The notes under the pieces: model-generated
Database searches by the model: none
What the model was told of the DNA's origin: nothing
The model's input: only the letters and a program-made list of their open reading frames with translations
Position numbers and translations under genes: made by a program
Assembly (NCBI RefSeq): GCF_004801375.1
Contig: NZ_SSNZ01000002.1
Span: 310,001 to 374,000 of the forward strand
Length of the DNA stretch: 64,000 nucleotides
DNA from: Flavobacterium supellecticarium
GTDB taxonomy: Bacteria > Bacteroidota > Bacteroidia > Flavobacteriales > Flavobacteriaceae
Reading direction: 5' to 3'
Shown here: piece by piece, positions 28,809 to 38,590 of the stretch
Layout: each line of letters begins with the position of its first letter
Position numbering within the stretch: position 1 is the first letter of the stretch

Positions 28809-29924
28809 ATGAATGCGACCACAATAACAGGAACGGAACGTATTTTCGGATTGGATGTGATGCGGGCTACGGCAATCCTAATGGTTTTGGGCGGTCATTT
28901 ATTGTGGATTTATCCGGATTGCCCGAGAATTTTGGGACAGATCTTTACACTGTTTGGATTTTGGGGTGTGGAATTGTTTTTTGTCTTAAGCGGGTTTCTG
29001 ATCGGAGGTATTTTATACCGTCTGTTTGTAACGACGGATTTTAACCGTACTACGTTTTTTTATTTTCTGAAACGAAGATGGTTTCGAACATTACCGAATT
29101 ACTATTTAATATTGCTGCTGAATTGCGGTTTGGGACTTTTGTTTGGCTTTCAAATGGAACATGTGGGCTATTATTTTCTTTTTCTGCAAAATTTTGCGAC
29201 CACCATGCCGACTTTTTTTTCGGAATCCTGGAGTTTGTCGGTGGAAGAATTTGCCTATCTGATTGGCGCGCTGGCATTTTTTATAGCTGCCTTGGTGTTT
29301 CGGCGGAAAAATAAATCCCGTCTTTTTTTAGCGGTGGTTTTAGGATTGATTCTATTATTTATAGGTATCAAAGTCGGATACTATTTTTGGACTTCAAATA
29401 CAACGTTGATGCAATGGAATGTATCGTTAAAAGCAGTCGTGATTTATAGAATAGATTCTATTTTAATCGGAATGGCCTTTAGCTGGCTGTATATTAATTA
29501 TTCTGAATTCTGGTTAAAACACAAACTGAAAATGACTGTTTTGGGTTGTTTTCTGATTGTACTAATGTTTATAGGAGTCGGCTTTTTTCAGATTTTAATT
29601 GAAAACTATCCGTTCTTTTGGAATGTATTCTATTTGCCCATTACCTCGTTTACATTTGCGTTATTTCTACCATTTTTGTCCGAATGGAGAATAGCACCGT
29701 CCTGGTTTGCAAAACCCGTTACCTGGATAAGTCTGATTTCATATTCGATCTATCTGATTCATTATAGTCTTGTTTTGCAATTGCTTAAATATTGGATCGA
29801 TACGGTTTCTTTACCGGATTGGCAATTGCATCTTTTTACGCTGGTATATCTTGTGATTACTTTTTCACTAAGCTATCTGTTGTATCGTTATTATGAAAAA
29901 CCGATAATGGCGCTCAGAAAGTAA
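28809..29924 (+). CDS. Acyltransferase-3 family membrane protein
   Basis: 371 residues with about ten TM helices. Family signatures: GLDVMRATAILMVLGGH with catalytic-type His30, GFWGVELFFVLSGFLIGGIL, KRRWFRTLPNYYLILLL and SWSLSVEEFAYLI. Such proteins transfer acyl groups, usually O-acetyl, to extracellular polysaccharides or lipids at the inner membrane; the substrate here is unknown. Divergent from the PHM-like gene with 37 bp between their start codons, so the two may share a regulatory region. Confidence 0.93.
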   Translation: MNATTITGTERIFGLDVMRATAILMVLGGHLLWIYPDCPRILGQIFTLFGFWGVELFFVLSGFLIGGILYRLFVTTDFNRTTFFYFLKRRWFRTLPNYYLILLLNCGLGLLFGFQMEHVGYYFLFLQNFATTMPTFFSESWSLSVEEFAYLIGALAFFIAALVFRRKNKSRLFLAVVLGLILLFIGIKVGYYFWTSNTTLMQWNVSLKAVVIYRIDSILIGMAFSWLYINYSEFWLKHKLKMTVLGCFLIVLMFIGVGFFQILIENYPFFWNVFYLPITSFTFALFLPFLSEWRIAPSWFAKPVTWISLISYSIYLIHYSLVLQLLKYWIDTVSLPDWQLHLFTLVYLVITFSLSYLLYRYYEKPIMALRK

Positions 29925-30266
29925 AAATACGGATCGGCTTTAAAATTTTTTTTTATTTTTTTGACGTATAAAAATACTTGTTTCGACCTGTTTATGGGCT
30001 TTTTCGGGTGTCCTGATTTTGGAATTTATTAGTAAATGAGTGGTTTTTTTTAGGAATCGACAATATAAAATTAAAAAATTATGAATTTATCGCTTTTCGG
30101 GGTTATTTCTAGGAATCGTTGAAAAATATTCATCAAAATAGAATGTTTATAAATAATAATTCTTTGAAATTAAAGAAATACTAAAAATTTTCAAATCTCA
30201 TTAGGATTGATTAAATTTGTACCGCTTTAAGTAAACAAACAAATAATAACATAACTCATTCATAGT
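29925..30266. other. 342-bp AT-rich spacer upstream of aconitase
   Basis: No gene is seen. The spacer is very AT-rich with long T and A runs; TAGGAATCG occurs twice (about 30050 and 30111). The aconitase promoter -7 box lies at 30212. No clear hairpin terminator for the preceding acyltransferase is visible. Confidence 0.5.
30212..30219 (+). promoter_or_regulatory. -7 promoter element TAAATTTG of aconitase
   Basis: Perfect TAnnTTTG about 48 nt before the start codon; a weak TTTT lies at the expected -33 position. Confidence 0.5.
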
Positions 30267-32531
30267 ATGGCTTTTGATATAGAAATGATTAAAAAAGTGT
30301 ACGGAAACATGGCAGAACGTGTGGATAAAGCACGTGAACTTGTTGGTCGTCCGCTAACATTGTCTGAAAAGATTTTATATGCTCACCTTTGGGAAGGAAC
30401 ACCTTCTCAGGCATTTACAAGAGGTAAGGATTATGTGGATTTTGCACCGGATCGCGTTGCTTGTCAGGATGCTACGGCACAGATGGCTTTATTGCAGTTT
30501 ATGCATGCCGGAAAAAACAAAGTAGCGGTTCCAACAACGGTACACTGTGATCACCTTATTCAGGCGAAAGTAGATGCTAAAACCGATTTGGCAAGAGCAA
30601 AATCGCAAAGTAGCGAAGTATTCGATTTCTTATCGTCTGTTTCAAATAAATACGGTATTGGTTTCTGGAAACCGGGAGCGGGAATTATTCACCAGGTAGT
30701 ATTGGAAAACTATGCTTTCCCTGGAGGTATGATGATCGGAACCGATTCACATACAGTAAATGCAGGTGGATTGGGAATGTTGGCTATCGGAGTTGGTGGA
30801 GCGGATGCGGTAGACGTAATGTCCGGAATGGCCTGGGAATTAAAGTTCCCGAAATTAATCGGTGTTAAATTAACCGGTAAATTATCAGGATGGACAGCAC
30901 CAAAAGACGTAATCTTAAAAGTAGCCGGTATCCTTACTGTAAAAGGCGGTACAGGAGCTATCGTGGAATATTTCGGAGAAGGAGCGACTTCAATGTCATG
31001 TACGGGTAAAGGTACTATCTGTAATATGGGAGCTGAAATCGGAGCAACAACTTCAACTTTTGGTTACGACGAATCTATGGATCGTTACCTGCGTTCTACG
31101 GGACGTGCGGAAGTTGCTGATGCTGCAAATGCAATCGCAAAATATTTAACGGCTGACGAAGAAGTATATGCGAACCCGGAACAATATTTCGATCAGGTAA
31201 TCGAAATCAACCTTTCGGAATTAGAGCCACACTTGAACGGACCATTTACGCCGGATTTAGCGACGCCTATCTCTAAAATGAGAGAAGAAGCCGAGAAAAA
31301 CAACTGGCCTTTAAAAGTAGAAATCGGATTGATCGGTTCTTGTACGAACTCCTCTTACGAAGATATTGCCCGTGCTGCATCTTTAGCAAAACAGGTAGCG
31401 GACAAAAAATTAAAAACAAAAGCACAATTCACAATCACACCGGGATCGGAGCAGGTACGTTACACGATCGAGCGTGACGGATTTATCGATACGTTCGACA
31501 AAATCGGAGCTACGGTATTTGCCAATGCATGTGGACCATGTATCGGTATGTGGGATAGAGAAGGTGCTGAAAAAGAAGAAAGAAATACAATCGTTCACTC
31601 GTTTAACCGTAACTTCTCCAAACGTGCCGATGGTAACCCGAACACATTGGCGTTCGTAGGATCACCGGAATTGGTAACAGCTTTGGCTATTGCCGGAGAC
31701 TTAGGGTTTAACCCGTTAACGGATAAGTTAATCAACGAAGACGGAGAAGAAGTAATGTTAGATGAGCCAACAGGTGATGAATTGCCGAAAAAAGGATTCG
31801 CAGTAGAAGATGCCGGATATCAGGCACCGGCTGCTGATGGATCGGGAGTTCAGGTAGTGGTTTCACCAACGTCTGAGCGTCTGCAGTTATTAGATCCGTT
31901 CCAGCCTTGGAATGGAGAAAACATCACTGGAGCTAAGTTGTTGATCAAAGCTTTCGGAAAATGTACAACGGATCACATTTCAATGGCAGGTCCTTGGTTA
32001 CGTTTCCGTGGTCACCTGGATAATATTTCCAACAATATGTTGATTGGTGCGGTGAATGCATTCAACCAAAAAACAAACAACGTGAAAAACCAATTGACAG
32101 GTGAATACGGTGAAGTGCCGGCTGTACAACGTGCTTATAAAGCGGCCGGAGTGCCATCAATCGTTGTGGGTGACCATAACTACGGTGAAGGATCTTCACG
32201 TGAGCATGCTGCAATGGAGCCGCGTCATTTAGGGGTGAAGGCGGTATTGGTAAAATCATTTGCCCGTATCCACGAAACCAACCTTAAAAAACAAGGTATG
32301 TTGGCATTAACGTTTGCTAATGAGGCGGATTACGATAAAATCCAGGAGAATGATACCATCAACTTCGTAGATTTAAAAGAATTTGCACCAGGTAAACAAT
32401 TAACGTTAGAGTTTGTTCATGCCGATGGTTCAAAAGATATCATCATGGCAAACCATACTTACAACGAAGGTCAGATTGGCTGGTTTGTAGCAGGTTCTGC
32501 TTTAAATTTGATCGCCGCTGGTAAAGCATAG
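30267..32531 (+). CDS. acnA: Aconitate hydratase
   Basis: 754 residues, the length of the mitochondrial-type aconitases common in Bacteroidota. It interconverts citrate and isocitrate in the TCA cycle using a [4Fe-4S] cluster. Cluster cysteines are visible in [12 protein letters not shown] and [10 protein letters not shown]; the substrate-binding [21 protein letters not shown] and the C-terminal swivel-domain motif [10 protein letters not shown] are intact. Monocistronic, with a terminator 22 nt after the stop. The C-terminal domain is fused normally; nothing unusual. Confidence 0.98.
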   Translation: MAFDIEMIKKVYGNMAERVDKARELVGRPLTLSEKILYAHLWEGTPSQAFTRGKDYVDFAPDRVACQDATAQMALLQFMHAGKNKVAVPTTVHCDHLIQAKVDAKTDLARAKSQSSEVFDFLSSVSNKYGIGFWKPGAGIIHQVVLENYAFPGGMMIGTDSHTVNAGGLGMLAIGVGGADAVDVMSGMAWELKFPKLIGVKLTGKLSGWTAPKDVILKVAGILTVKGGTGAIVEYFGEGATSMSCTGKGTICNMGAEIGATTSTFGYDESMDRYLRSTGRAEVADAANAIAKYLTADEEVYANPEQYFDQVIEINLSELEPHLNGPFTPDLATPISKMREEAEKNNWPLKVEIGLIGSCTNSSYEDIARAASLAKQVADKKLKTKAQFTITPGSEQVRYTIERDGFIDTFDKIGATVFANACGPCIGMWDREGAEKEERNTIVHSFNRNFSKRADGNPNTLAFVGSPELVTALAIAGDLGFNPLTDKLINEDGEEVMLDEPTGDELPKKGFAVEDAGYQAPAADGSGVQVVVSPTSERLQLLDPFQPWNGENITGAKLLIKAFGKCTTDHISMAGPWLRFRGHLDNISNNMLIGAVNAFNQKTNNVKNQLTGEYGEVPAVQRAYKAAGVPSIVVGDHNYGEGSSREHAAMEPRHLGVKAVLVKSFARIHETNLKKQGMLALTFANEADYDKIQENDTINFVDLKEFAPGKQLTLEFVHADGSKDIIMANHTYNEGQIGWFVAGSALNLIAAGKA

Positions 32532-32553
32532 TCAAATCATAACTATAGTAAAT

Positions 32554-32583
32554 GGGCCGTCTGAAAAGATGGCCCTTTTTTTT
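32554..32583 (+). terminator. Aconitase terminator
   Basis: GGGCC/GGCCC stem with an extended 12-nt loop region and eight or nine T. Confidence 0.8.
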
Positions 32584-32590
32584 GTGTAAT

Positions 32591-32619
32591 ACCTGACAGG
32601 TTTTCGAAACCTGTCAGGT
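32591..32619. repeat. Inverted-repeat element, copy 1 (ACCTGACAGGTTT)
   Basis: Perfect 13-bp arms ACCTGACAGGTTT and AAACCTGTCAGGT with a TCG centre. The core ACCTGACAGGT/ACCTGTCAGGT is shared with the element at 49048-49080. It sits just downstream of the aconitase terminator and looks like a REP/MITE-type dispersed palindrome. Confidence 0.75.
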
Positions 32620-32638
32620 GTTAGTAGCAGGTGCAAAA

Positions 32639-32666
32639 AAAACGCCCCGATTAATCGGGGCGTTTT
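32639..32666 (-). terminator. 28-bp perfect palindrome, terminator of GAPDH
   Basis: AAAACGCCCCGATT and its exact reverse complement join without a loop. The U-runs on both strands allow termination in either direction; it lies 21 nt after the GAPDH stop on the minus strand. Confidence 0.8.
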
Positions 32667-32687
32667 GATTTGTTGCAAAGCAAACGA

Positions 32688-34139
32688 TTAATAGTACATA
32701 TAACGTCTTACTTTAGCGATATATTTTGCCAGACGAATTACCTGGTGGCTGTATCCGTATTCGTTATCATACCAAACATATAATACGACGTTTTTACCAT
32801 CGGCAGAAACAATTGTCGCATTACTGTCGAAAATTGACGGAGCAGAAGTTCCAACGATATCGGAAGAAACCAGCTCATTGTTTAGTGAATATTTGATTTG
32901 CTCAACCAATTCACCTTCCAGAGCATATTGTTTCATGATGTCGTTAACACCTTCTTTAGAAGTTTCTTTTCCAACTTCAAGATTCAATACTACTAATGAA
33001 CCGTTTGGAACTGGTACACGGATTGCGTTTGAAGTCAGTTTGCCAGCCAATGCAGGTAATGCTTTGGCAACGGCACTTCCGGCACCTGTTTCTGTGATTA
33101 CCATGTTTAAAGCGGCAGCTCTTCCACGACGGTATTTTTTGTGCATGTTGTCAACCAGATTCTGGTCGTTGGTATACGCGTGGATTGTTTCCAAATGTCC
33201 TTTTACTACACCTAAAGTGTCTTCAACAGCTTTTAAAATTGGCGTGATTGCATTTGTAGTACATGAAGCAGCCGAGTAGATTTTTACTTCATCCGGATTG
33301 TAATCCGTGTGGTTTACACCGTATACGATGTTTGGAACACCTTTACCAGGAGCTGTAAGTAATACTTTTTCGGCTCCTTTTGAAGTTAGGTGGCGGCTTA
33401 GTGCTTCTTCGGTTGTAAAAGCACCGGTATTATCGATGATCAACGCGTCGTTGATACCGTATTGTGTATAGTCGATTTCTTCCGGAGCATTAGCCGTAAT
33501 AATATGTACGGTTGTTCCATTGATGATCAATGCATTGTTTTCAGGATCTGCAGTAACCGAACCTTCGAAGTCACCATGAACGGAATCGTAACGCAATAAA
33601 GAAGCACGTTTTTCTAATAAAACAGCATCGTTTTTATCGCGGGTAACAATCGCACGCAAACGCAATTGTTGTCCTTTTCCGATTTTCGACATTAATTCAC
33701 GGGCTAATAAACGTCCGATACGGCCAAAACCATATAATACCACATCTTTCGGTTGGATATCTTTGGTTTCTTTTGCGTTTTTCAGCTTGTCTACTACGAA
33801 AGCAGTAGCGTCGTTATATTTATCGTCTTCTAAATGGTATTCGTATGTTAATTTACCGATGTCAATTCGGGAAGGAGGTAAGTCCAAAGCTTCAATAGCT
33901 CTGGCGATCTCCACAGAATCAAAAATGTTGATTGGTTTTTGAACAAATTCACCGGCATATTCATGTAAGTTGATGATGTCGCTTACATTTCGGTCGATCA
34001 ACTGGTTTCTGAAAAGAACCAATTCAATAGACTTGTCATACCATAGGTCGCTAATGATTTTGATAAATTCAACGCCGGCTCTTCTTCTGTCTGCCTGAAA
34101 AGCCAACTCTTTCTCGTAAACAGCACTGTTGTTGTTCAT
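32688..34139 (-). CDS. gap: Glyceraldehyde-3-phosphate dehydrogenase, N-terminally extended
   Basis: 483 residues against about 335 for the standard enzyme. Residues 1-130 are a helical extension without Rossmann motifs; the dehydrogenase begins around 131 with VVLYGFGRIGR. Catalytic Cys293 sits in SAASCTTNA and the partner His320 in ETIHAYTNDQ. It oxidises glyceraldehyde 3-phosphate with phosphate and a nicotinamide cofactor. The long form occurs in various Bacteroidota and proteobacteria, often as a second GAPDH with a role in gluconeogenesis or NADP use; which role applies is not visible here. Monocistronic, with a -7 promoter box upstream. Confidence 0.95.
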   Translation of the reverse strand: MNNNSAVYEKELAFQADRRRAGVEFIKIISDLWYDKSIELVLFRNQLIDRNVSDIINLHEYAGEFVQKPINIFDSVEIARAIEALDLPPSRIDIGKLTYEYHLEDDKYNDATAFVVDKLKNAKETKDIQPKDVVLYGFGRIGRLLARELMSKIGKGQQLRLRAIVTRDKNDAVLLEKRASLLRYDSVHGDFEGSVTADPENNALIINGTTVHIITANAPEEIDYTQYGINDALIIDNTGAFTTEEALSRHLTSKGAEKVLLTAPGKGVPNIVYGVNHTDYNPDEVKIYSAASCTTNAITPILKAVEDTLGVVKGHLETIHAYTNDQNLVDNMHKKYRRGRAAALNMVITETGAGSAVAKALPALAGKLTSNAIRVPVPNGSLVVLNLEVGKETSKEGVNDIMKQYALEGELVEQIKYSLNNELVSSDIVGTSAPSIFDSNATIVSADGKNVVLYVWYDNEYGYSHQVIRLAKYIAKVRRYMYY

Positions 34140-34182
34140 TATAGTTAAAAAGTTAGGATTGTGTTGTTAAATAAAATTGGTG

Positions 34183-34190
34183 CAAAAGTA
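34183..34190 (-). promoter_or_regulatory. -7 promoter element TACTTTTG of GAPDH
   Basis: On the minus strand, a perfect TAnnTTTG about 44 nt before the start codon; no well-spaced -33 box. Confidence 0.45.
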
Positions 34191-34241
34191 TTGATTTTTA
34201 CTGAATTTATTTTTGCAAAATGCAACTTTTTTAAAATTAAA

Positions 34242-34263
34242 AACCCTGCTAAAAAGCAGGGTT
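34242..34263 (-). terminator. Terminator of the HtrA protease gene
   Basis: Stem AACCCTGCT/AGCAGGGTT with a four-A loop (four U on the transcript) followed by TTTAATTTT on the minus strand. Confidence 0.7.
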
Positions 34264-34279
34264 GATTTTGGGAGGATTT

Positions 34280-35674
34280 TTACTGGGTAATCACCTGTAC
34301 TAAGGCTCCTTTTCGGGTAATCAGTTCCATTCGAACCGATTGCCCTTCGCCTTTTCGGGACAACGCTTGCGACACCGTTTCGATGTCGGTCGCCTTCGCA
34401 CCGTCTATATTCAGAATGATACTTCCTTTAAGGTCATTCGCATATTTTAGTAGATTGCCACTGGTGATGTCTTTTATTTTGACACCATAATTGATGTTAA
34501 ACATTTTTTTCTCTGCTGCTCCGATATCTTCCAGTTCCAGACCGTTAAAATCATAGTTGAGTAATTCGCGTTTGGTCAGTTCTATTTTGATGTCTTTACG
34601 GCTGCCTTCGCGGATGATTCCGGCAATCACTATATCATTCGGACGTTTGGTGTTTACATAGGACGACATATCGGCATACGAATTAATCGGTTGATTGTCG
34701 AGTTGTACGATAATATCACCTTTTCGCAATCCGGCTTTTTCGGCACCCGATTTTTTAGAAACAGCGGTTACGTAAAAACCTTGGGTTAGTTTTACACCAA
34801 ATTCTTTAGACGCTGTGCTGTTGAGTTCGGCACCTTCCACGCCCAATACACCGCGTTGTACGTTACCGTATTCCATCAAATCCTCAACAATTTTACGGGT
34901 AATGTTAGAAGGAACGGCAAAAGAGTAGCCTACATACGATCCGGTTACCGAAGAAATCATGGTGTTGATTCCAATCAGCTCACCACGGGTGTTTACCAGA
35001 GCGCCACCACTGTTACCCGGATTAACGGCAGCATCGGTTTGAATAAAAGACTGAATGCCATTATTAGCCAAATTACGTGCTTTTGCAGACACAATACCGG
35101 CTGTTACTGTCGAGGTCAGGTTGTATGGATTACCAACGGCCAATACCCATTCGCCTACCTTAATATTATCGGAGTTTCCGAAAGTGGCATACGGTAGTTT
35201 TTCGTCGGAATCAATCTTAAGTAAGGCAATGTCCATTTTACTGTCTGTTCCAACCAGTTTGGCTTTATAGGTCTTATTGTTGTTTAAGGTAACTTCCAGG
35301 TCGGTCGCATTCTGAATTACGTGATTGTTGGTTACGATATAGCCGTCCTGGGTAATGATAACACCCGAACCGGTTCCGACCTGAGTCTGTTGCTGGTCAC
35401 CGCGGTAACCGTAGAAAAACTCCATTAAAGGATTCGTCGGGATTTTTGATACAGAAACATTTTTCACGTGTACAACCGAATGTACGGCACTTTCGGCAGC
35501 AGCGGTAAAGTCTGAATTTTCGGCAGCACCAAGGCTAACATTTCGGGTATAGTTGGGCGCGATAGAAAGTTGGGAATCAGTTGGAGCAGATGGGTCAAAA
35601 AAGAGTTTGTAAGCTCCAAGGGTTGTAGCTCCACTTAACAGGGAGACTAAGAATAAGCTTGATAATCGTTTCAT
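34280..35674 (-). CDS. HtrA/Deg-family periplasmic serine protease
   Basis: 464 residues from the ATG at 35674; another in-frame ATG lies 12 nt upstream (35686) and cannot be excluded. An N-terminal hydrophobic segment (about 5-22) acts as signal or anchor. Trypsin-like catalytic triad: His118 (TNNHVIQ), Asp148 (SKMDIALLKI) and Ser222 (NPGNSGGALVN). Two C-terminal PDZ domains follow, the first including GFYVTAVSKKSGAEKAGLRKGDIIVQLD, the second shorter and more divergent. Role: degradation and quality control of misfolded envelope proteins. Its promoter region is shared with divergent dapF. Confidence 0.95.
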   Translation of the reverse strand: MKRLSSLFLVSLLSGATTLGAYKLFFDPSAPTDSQLSIAPNYTRNVSLGAAENSDFTAAAESAVHSVVHVKNVSVSKIPTNPLMEFFYGYRGDQQQTQVGTGSGVIITQDGYIVTNNHVIQNATDLEVTLNNNKTYKAKLVGTDSKMDIALLKIDSDEKLPYATFGNSDNIKVGEWVLAVGNPYNLTSTVTAGIVSAKARNLANNGIQSFIQTDAAVNPGNSGGALVNTRGELIGINTMISSVTGSYVGYSFAVPSNITRKIVEDLMEYGNVQRGVLGVEGAELNSTASKEFGVKLTQGFYVTAVSKKSGAEKAGLRKGDIIVQLDNQPINSYADMSSYVNTKRPNDIVIAGIIREGSRKDIKIELTKRELLNYDFNGLELEDIGAAEKKMFNINYGVKIKDITSGNLLKYANDLKGSIILNIDGAKATDIETVSQALSRKGEGQSVRMELITRKGALVQVITQ

Positions 35675-35780
35675 ATTCGCTGGCATGTTTAATTATTTAA
35701 CAGTAAAATTATAAACTTCAACAATTCAAAAAAAGGGTTTAACTCTCGTTTAACAATCTTTAACGTGTCATTAATATTTG

Positions 35781-35788
35781 TATTTTTG
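35781..35788 (+). promoter_or_regulatory. -7 promoter element TATTTTTG of the dapF operon
   Basis: Perfect TAnnTTTG about 90 nt before dapF, with a TTTA at the expected -33 distance. Confidence 0.5.
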
Positions 35789-35876
35789 TTTATCCGTAAC
35801 TTCGTAATAATAACTAAGGAATCGGTGTTTTAATAATACAGAATACGCCTTGAAAAAGCCTTACTTGTCATGACAA

Positions 35877-36659
35877 ATGAAAATACAATTTTATAAATAT
35901 CAGGGAACCGGAAATGATTTTGTGATGATCGATAACCGGCAATTAACATTCTCCAAAAATGATACCAATCTGATTAATACCTTGTGTGACAGACGATTTG
36001 GCATTGGTGCCGACGGTTTGATACTGTTGGAGAATGACGAATCGACAGATTTTCGTATGGTGTATTATAATTCCGATGGAAATGAAAGTTCGATGTGTGG
36101 AAACGGAGGGCGTTGTCTTGTCGCTTTTGCCCGTCAGTTGGGTGTTATTGATAATCAGGCGACTTTTATTGCGACCGATGGTTTGCATCATGCCACGATT
36201 GATGAAAAAGGAATTGTAGCACTGCAAATGAAAGACGTGGATACGGTTGAAGAACATTCGAATCACGTATTTCTAAATACGGGCTCGCCGCATCATGTGG
36301 AACTGGTAGATGACCTGAAGATATTTGATGTAAAAAACGAAGGCGCGCGTATCCGGTACAGTGAACTATATGGGAAATCCGGTAGTAATGTAAACTTTGT
36401 TTCGCAACTCGGAAACGATCGTTTTGCGGTGCGAACCTATGAAAGAGGTGTGGAAGATGAAACCTTATCCTGCGGAACCGGAGTGACAGCAGTAGCCATC
36501 GCCATGAAAGCGACCGGAAAAACCGATAGTTCCGCCATCACGCTTGATGTGGAAGGCGGACAATTGGAAGTGAGTTTTCGCGAAAAGAACGGATTTTATA
36601 CCGATGTTTTCCTAAAAGGCCCGGCTACATTTGTTTTTAACGGTGAAATAAATCTATAA
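35877..36659 (+). CDS. dapF: Diaminopimelate epimerase
   Basis: 260 residues. Converts LL- to meso-diaminopimelate for lysine and peptidoglycan synthesis. Both catalytic cysteines are present: Cys74 in SSMCGNGGRC and Cys199 in ETLSCGTGVTAVA. N-terminal KYQGTGNDFVMID is the family start. First gene of a dapF-GNAT-mltG cluster; the stop is 3 nt before the next start. Confidence 0.98.
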   Translation: MKIQFYKYQGTGNDFVMIDNRQLTFSKNDTNLINTLCDRRFGIGADGLILLENDESTDFRMVYYNSDGNESSMCGNGGRCLVAFARQLGVIDNQATFIATDGLHHATIDEKGIVALQMKDVDTVEEHSNHVFLNTGSPHHVELVDDLKIFDVKNEGARIRYSELYGKSGSNVNFVSQLGNDRFAVRTYERGVEDETLSCGTGVTAVAIAMKATGKTDSSAITLDVEGGQLEVSFREKNGFYTDVFLKGPATFVFNGEINL

Positions 36660-36662
36660 AAC

Positions 36663-37193
36663 GTGATAACCTTAACCGGCACTACCATTTACCTGCGGGC
36701 ACTCGAACCGGAGGATCTTGAATTTGTATATGCGATCGAAAATGATGAAAGTATCTGGGAGGTGAGTAATACCCAGACGCCCTATAGTCGTTTCCTGATC
36801 CGACAGTATCTGGAAAATGCACAACAGGATATTTATGAGGCCAAACAACTGCGACTGGCGATCTGCCGGAAGGGTTCTTTTGAGGCCATTGGTTTAATCG
36901 ACCTTTTTGATTTTGATCCGAAGAACCAAAGAGCTGGTGTTGGGATCGTTATAAAAAGAAGCGACGACCGTAACCGCGGAATCGGAAAAGAAGCTTTGCA
37001 ATTACTTATCGACTACGCATTCAGTCAGTTACAACTGCACCAGTTGTATGCAAATATTAGTCAGGAAAATGTAGCGAGTATCAAGCTTTTTACTACTTTT
37101 GGCTTCCAATGTATCGGGGTAAAAAAAGACTGGGTTCGCACAGGGCGTCAGTTTACCGATGAAGGGATATATCAGTTAATTCATCAATCTTAA
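36663..37193 (+). CDS. GNAT N-acetyltransferase (RimJ/RimL-like)
   Basis: 176 residues, starting with GTG at 36663, which leaves 3 nt after dapF; no ATG gives a full domain. The pattern IYLRALEPEDLEFVYAIENDESIW, the acetyl-CoA loop RNRGIGKEALQLLIDYAF and LHQLYANISQENVASIKLFTTFGFQ identify a GNAT enzyme of the RimJ/RimL type, which acetylates protein N-termini or small amines. The real substrate is unknown. Translation probably coupled to dapF. Confidence 0.93.
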   Translation: MITLTGTTIYLRALEPEDLEFVYAIENDESIWEVSNTQTPYSRFLIRQYLENAQQDIYEAKQLRLAICRKGSFEAIGLIDLFDFDPKNQRAGVGIVIKRSDDRNRGIGKEALQLLIDYAFSQLQLHQLYANISQENVASIKLFTTFGFQCIGVKKDWVRTGRQFTDEGIYQLIHQS

Positions 37194-37206
37194 ATCGTAT
37201 CTTATT

Positions 37207-38247
37207 TTGAAAGTAAAAAAAATCATCAGCATTTTTTCGGTAGTATTGCTATTCGTTGCTTTGATTTACGGTTATGTACTGTATAACAAAGTATTTTCGG
37301 CTAATACAAAATTTTCCGAAAACGAAATATTTGTCTATGTTCCGACCGATGCGACCTATCCGCAAGTGCAAAAAATATTGGAACCTTATATTGAAAACAT
37401 GGAACATTTTGACTTTGTGGCGTCCAAAAGAGGCTATGAGCAAAATGTGGTTTCGGGAAAATTTCTGCTAACAAAAGGAATGAGTAGTTTTGATATTGTA
37501 CGTTCCCTTCGCAAAAACGTACCGGTAAAAATGGCGTTTAATAACCAGGAATCGCTGGGGAAACTGGTACAGCGCTTATCGAGTCAGATCGAACCGGATA
37601 GTCTTACATTGACCAATACTTTTACCGATTCGACTTTTATGGCTGAAAACGGTTTCAATAAAGAAAACATCCTGAGTATGTTTATTCCAAATACCTATGA
37701 GTTTTACTGGAATACAACCGCTATTAAGGTGCGTGATAAGATGATCAAAGAATATCGCAGATTCTGGAATGAGGATCGCTTGCAAAAAGCCAAAGCTTTA
37801 GGGTTAACACCAATCGAAGTGTCAACTTTAGCAGCGATTGTGCATAAAGAAACTGCCAAAGTTGATGAACGACCACGCGTGGCCGGAGTGTATCTGAACC
37901 GTTTAAAAGTGGATATGCCATTACAAGCGGACCCGACGGTTATTTTTGCGGTAAAAAAAGAATCCAATGATTTTGATCGTGTGATCAAAAGAGTGTTGTA
38001 TGAAGATCTTAAAATCAATTCTCCGTATAATACCTATATCCATACTGGTTTGCCGCCGGGACCAATTGCAATGCCGGATATCAATGCTATCGATGCGGTT
38101 TTAAACGCAGAAAAGCACGATTATATCTATTTCTGTGCGAGCGTGGAGAAGTTTGGATATCACGAATTCGCGTCGACTTTAGCACAGCATGGTGTTAATA
38201 AAAAGAAATATGTGGAGTGGTTGGCCAAGCAGGGAATCAACCGATAA
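37207..38247 (+). CDS. mltG: Endolytic murein transglycosylase
   Basis: 346 residues from a TTG start at 37207; there is no ATG before the TM anchor (about 5-24), so TTG is likely genuine. It cleaves nascent glycan strands in the periplasm and ends their elongation. The YceG fold is recognisable, with catalytic Glu215 in AAIVHKETAKVDERPRVAGVY, then LNRLKVDMPLQADPTVIFA and PYNTYIHTGLPPGPIAMP. Follows the GNAT gene by 13 nt in the same operon; links precursor synthesis (dapF) to wall assembly. Confidence 0.96.
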   Translation: MKVKKIISIFSVVLLFVALIYGYVLYNKVFSANTKFSENEIFVYVPTDATYPQVQKILEPYIENMEHFDFVASKRGYEQNVVSGKFLLTKGMSSFDIVRSLRKNVPVKMAFNNQESLGKLVQRLSSQIEPDSLTLTNTFTDSTFMAENGFNKENILSMFIPNTYEFYWNTTAIKVRDKMIKEYRRFWNEDRLQKAKALGLTPIEVSTLAAIVHKETAKVDERPRVAGVYLNRLKVDMPLQADPTVIFAVKKESNDFDRVIKRVLYEDLKINSPYNTYIHTGLPPGPIAMPDINAIDAVLNAEKHDYIYFCASVEKFGYHEFASTLAQHGVNKKKYVEWLAKQGINR

Positions 38248-38271
38248 CCAAAATAGCTAAAGCAAAAAAAT

Positions 38272-38307
38272 AAGGCCTTCTGATTCGTTCGGAAGGCCTT
38301 GTTTTTT
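38272..38307 (+). terminator. Terminator of the dapF-mltG operon
   Basis: Perfect 9-bp arms AAGGCCTTC/GAAGGCCTT around an 11-nt loop, followed by G and six T. Confidence 0.85.
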
Positions 38308-38535
38308 GGGAAGTTAGCAGTGTTGTATTTATTTAGTCCAAATCTTTATTCCTGCTGTAGTTGCAGGGTAAAACCCATTTTTAGTCGCTGTTTTTGGTTT
38401 TTTGGAAAATGTCAAAATGATGGCTCATCCATTGGGAGTCAGCGGTATCAGGGCGTTAAGCAAGCGTTAGCTTGTTGTTAAGTTTGTTTTTGGAAAACTT
38501 TAACAGCTTGATTTACAGGTTTCTAAAAAATGTCT

Positions 38536-38543
38536 TATATTTG
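38536..38543 (+). promoter_or_regulatory. -7 promoter element TATATTTG
   Basis: Perfect TAnnTTTG. An upstream ATG at 38561 would leave a leader of only about 11 nt; the ATG at 38591 gives about 40 nt. Confidence 0.5.
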
Positions 38544-38590
38544 CAATCAGAAATTTCAAGATGGTGACAGGGCTTGAGAAATCAAAATTT

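Larger units (their letters stand above)
38248..38590. other. 343-bp spacer with terminator, promoter and a possible gene remnant
   Basis: The mltG terminator is at 38272-38307 and a -7 box at 38536-38543. Between them, one frame reads HPLGVSGIRALSK around 38428-38466, vaguely thiolase-like, but it is too short to call. A small open frame (38299-38481) shows no initiation or family support. Confidence 0.45.

Noticed and set aside
38428..38466. HPLGVSGIRALSK, possible thiolase fragment
   Set aside because: The similarity to thiolase GHPLGASGAR spans only about ten residues and no other part of the enzyme is found around it.
38299..38481. 60-residue open frame in the mltG downstream spacer
   Set aside because: Starts next to a terminator T-run, has no family resemblance, and cysteine-rich low-complexity content typical of chance frames.
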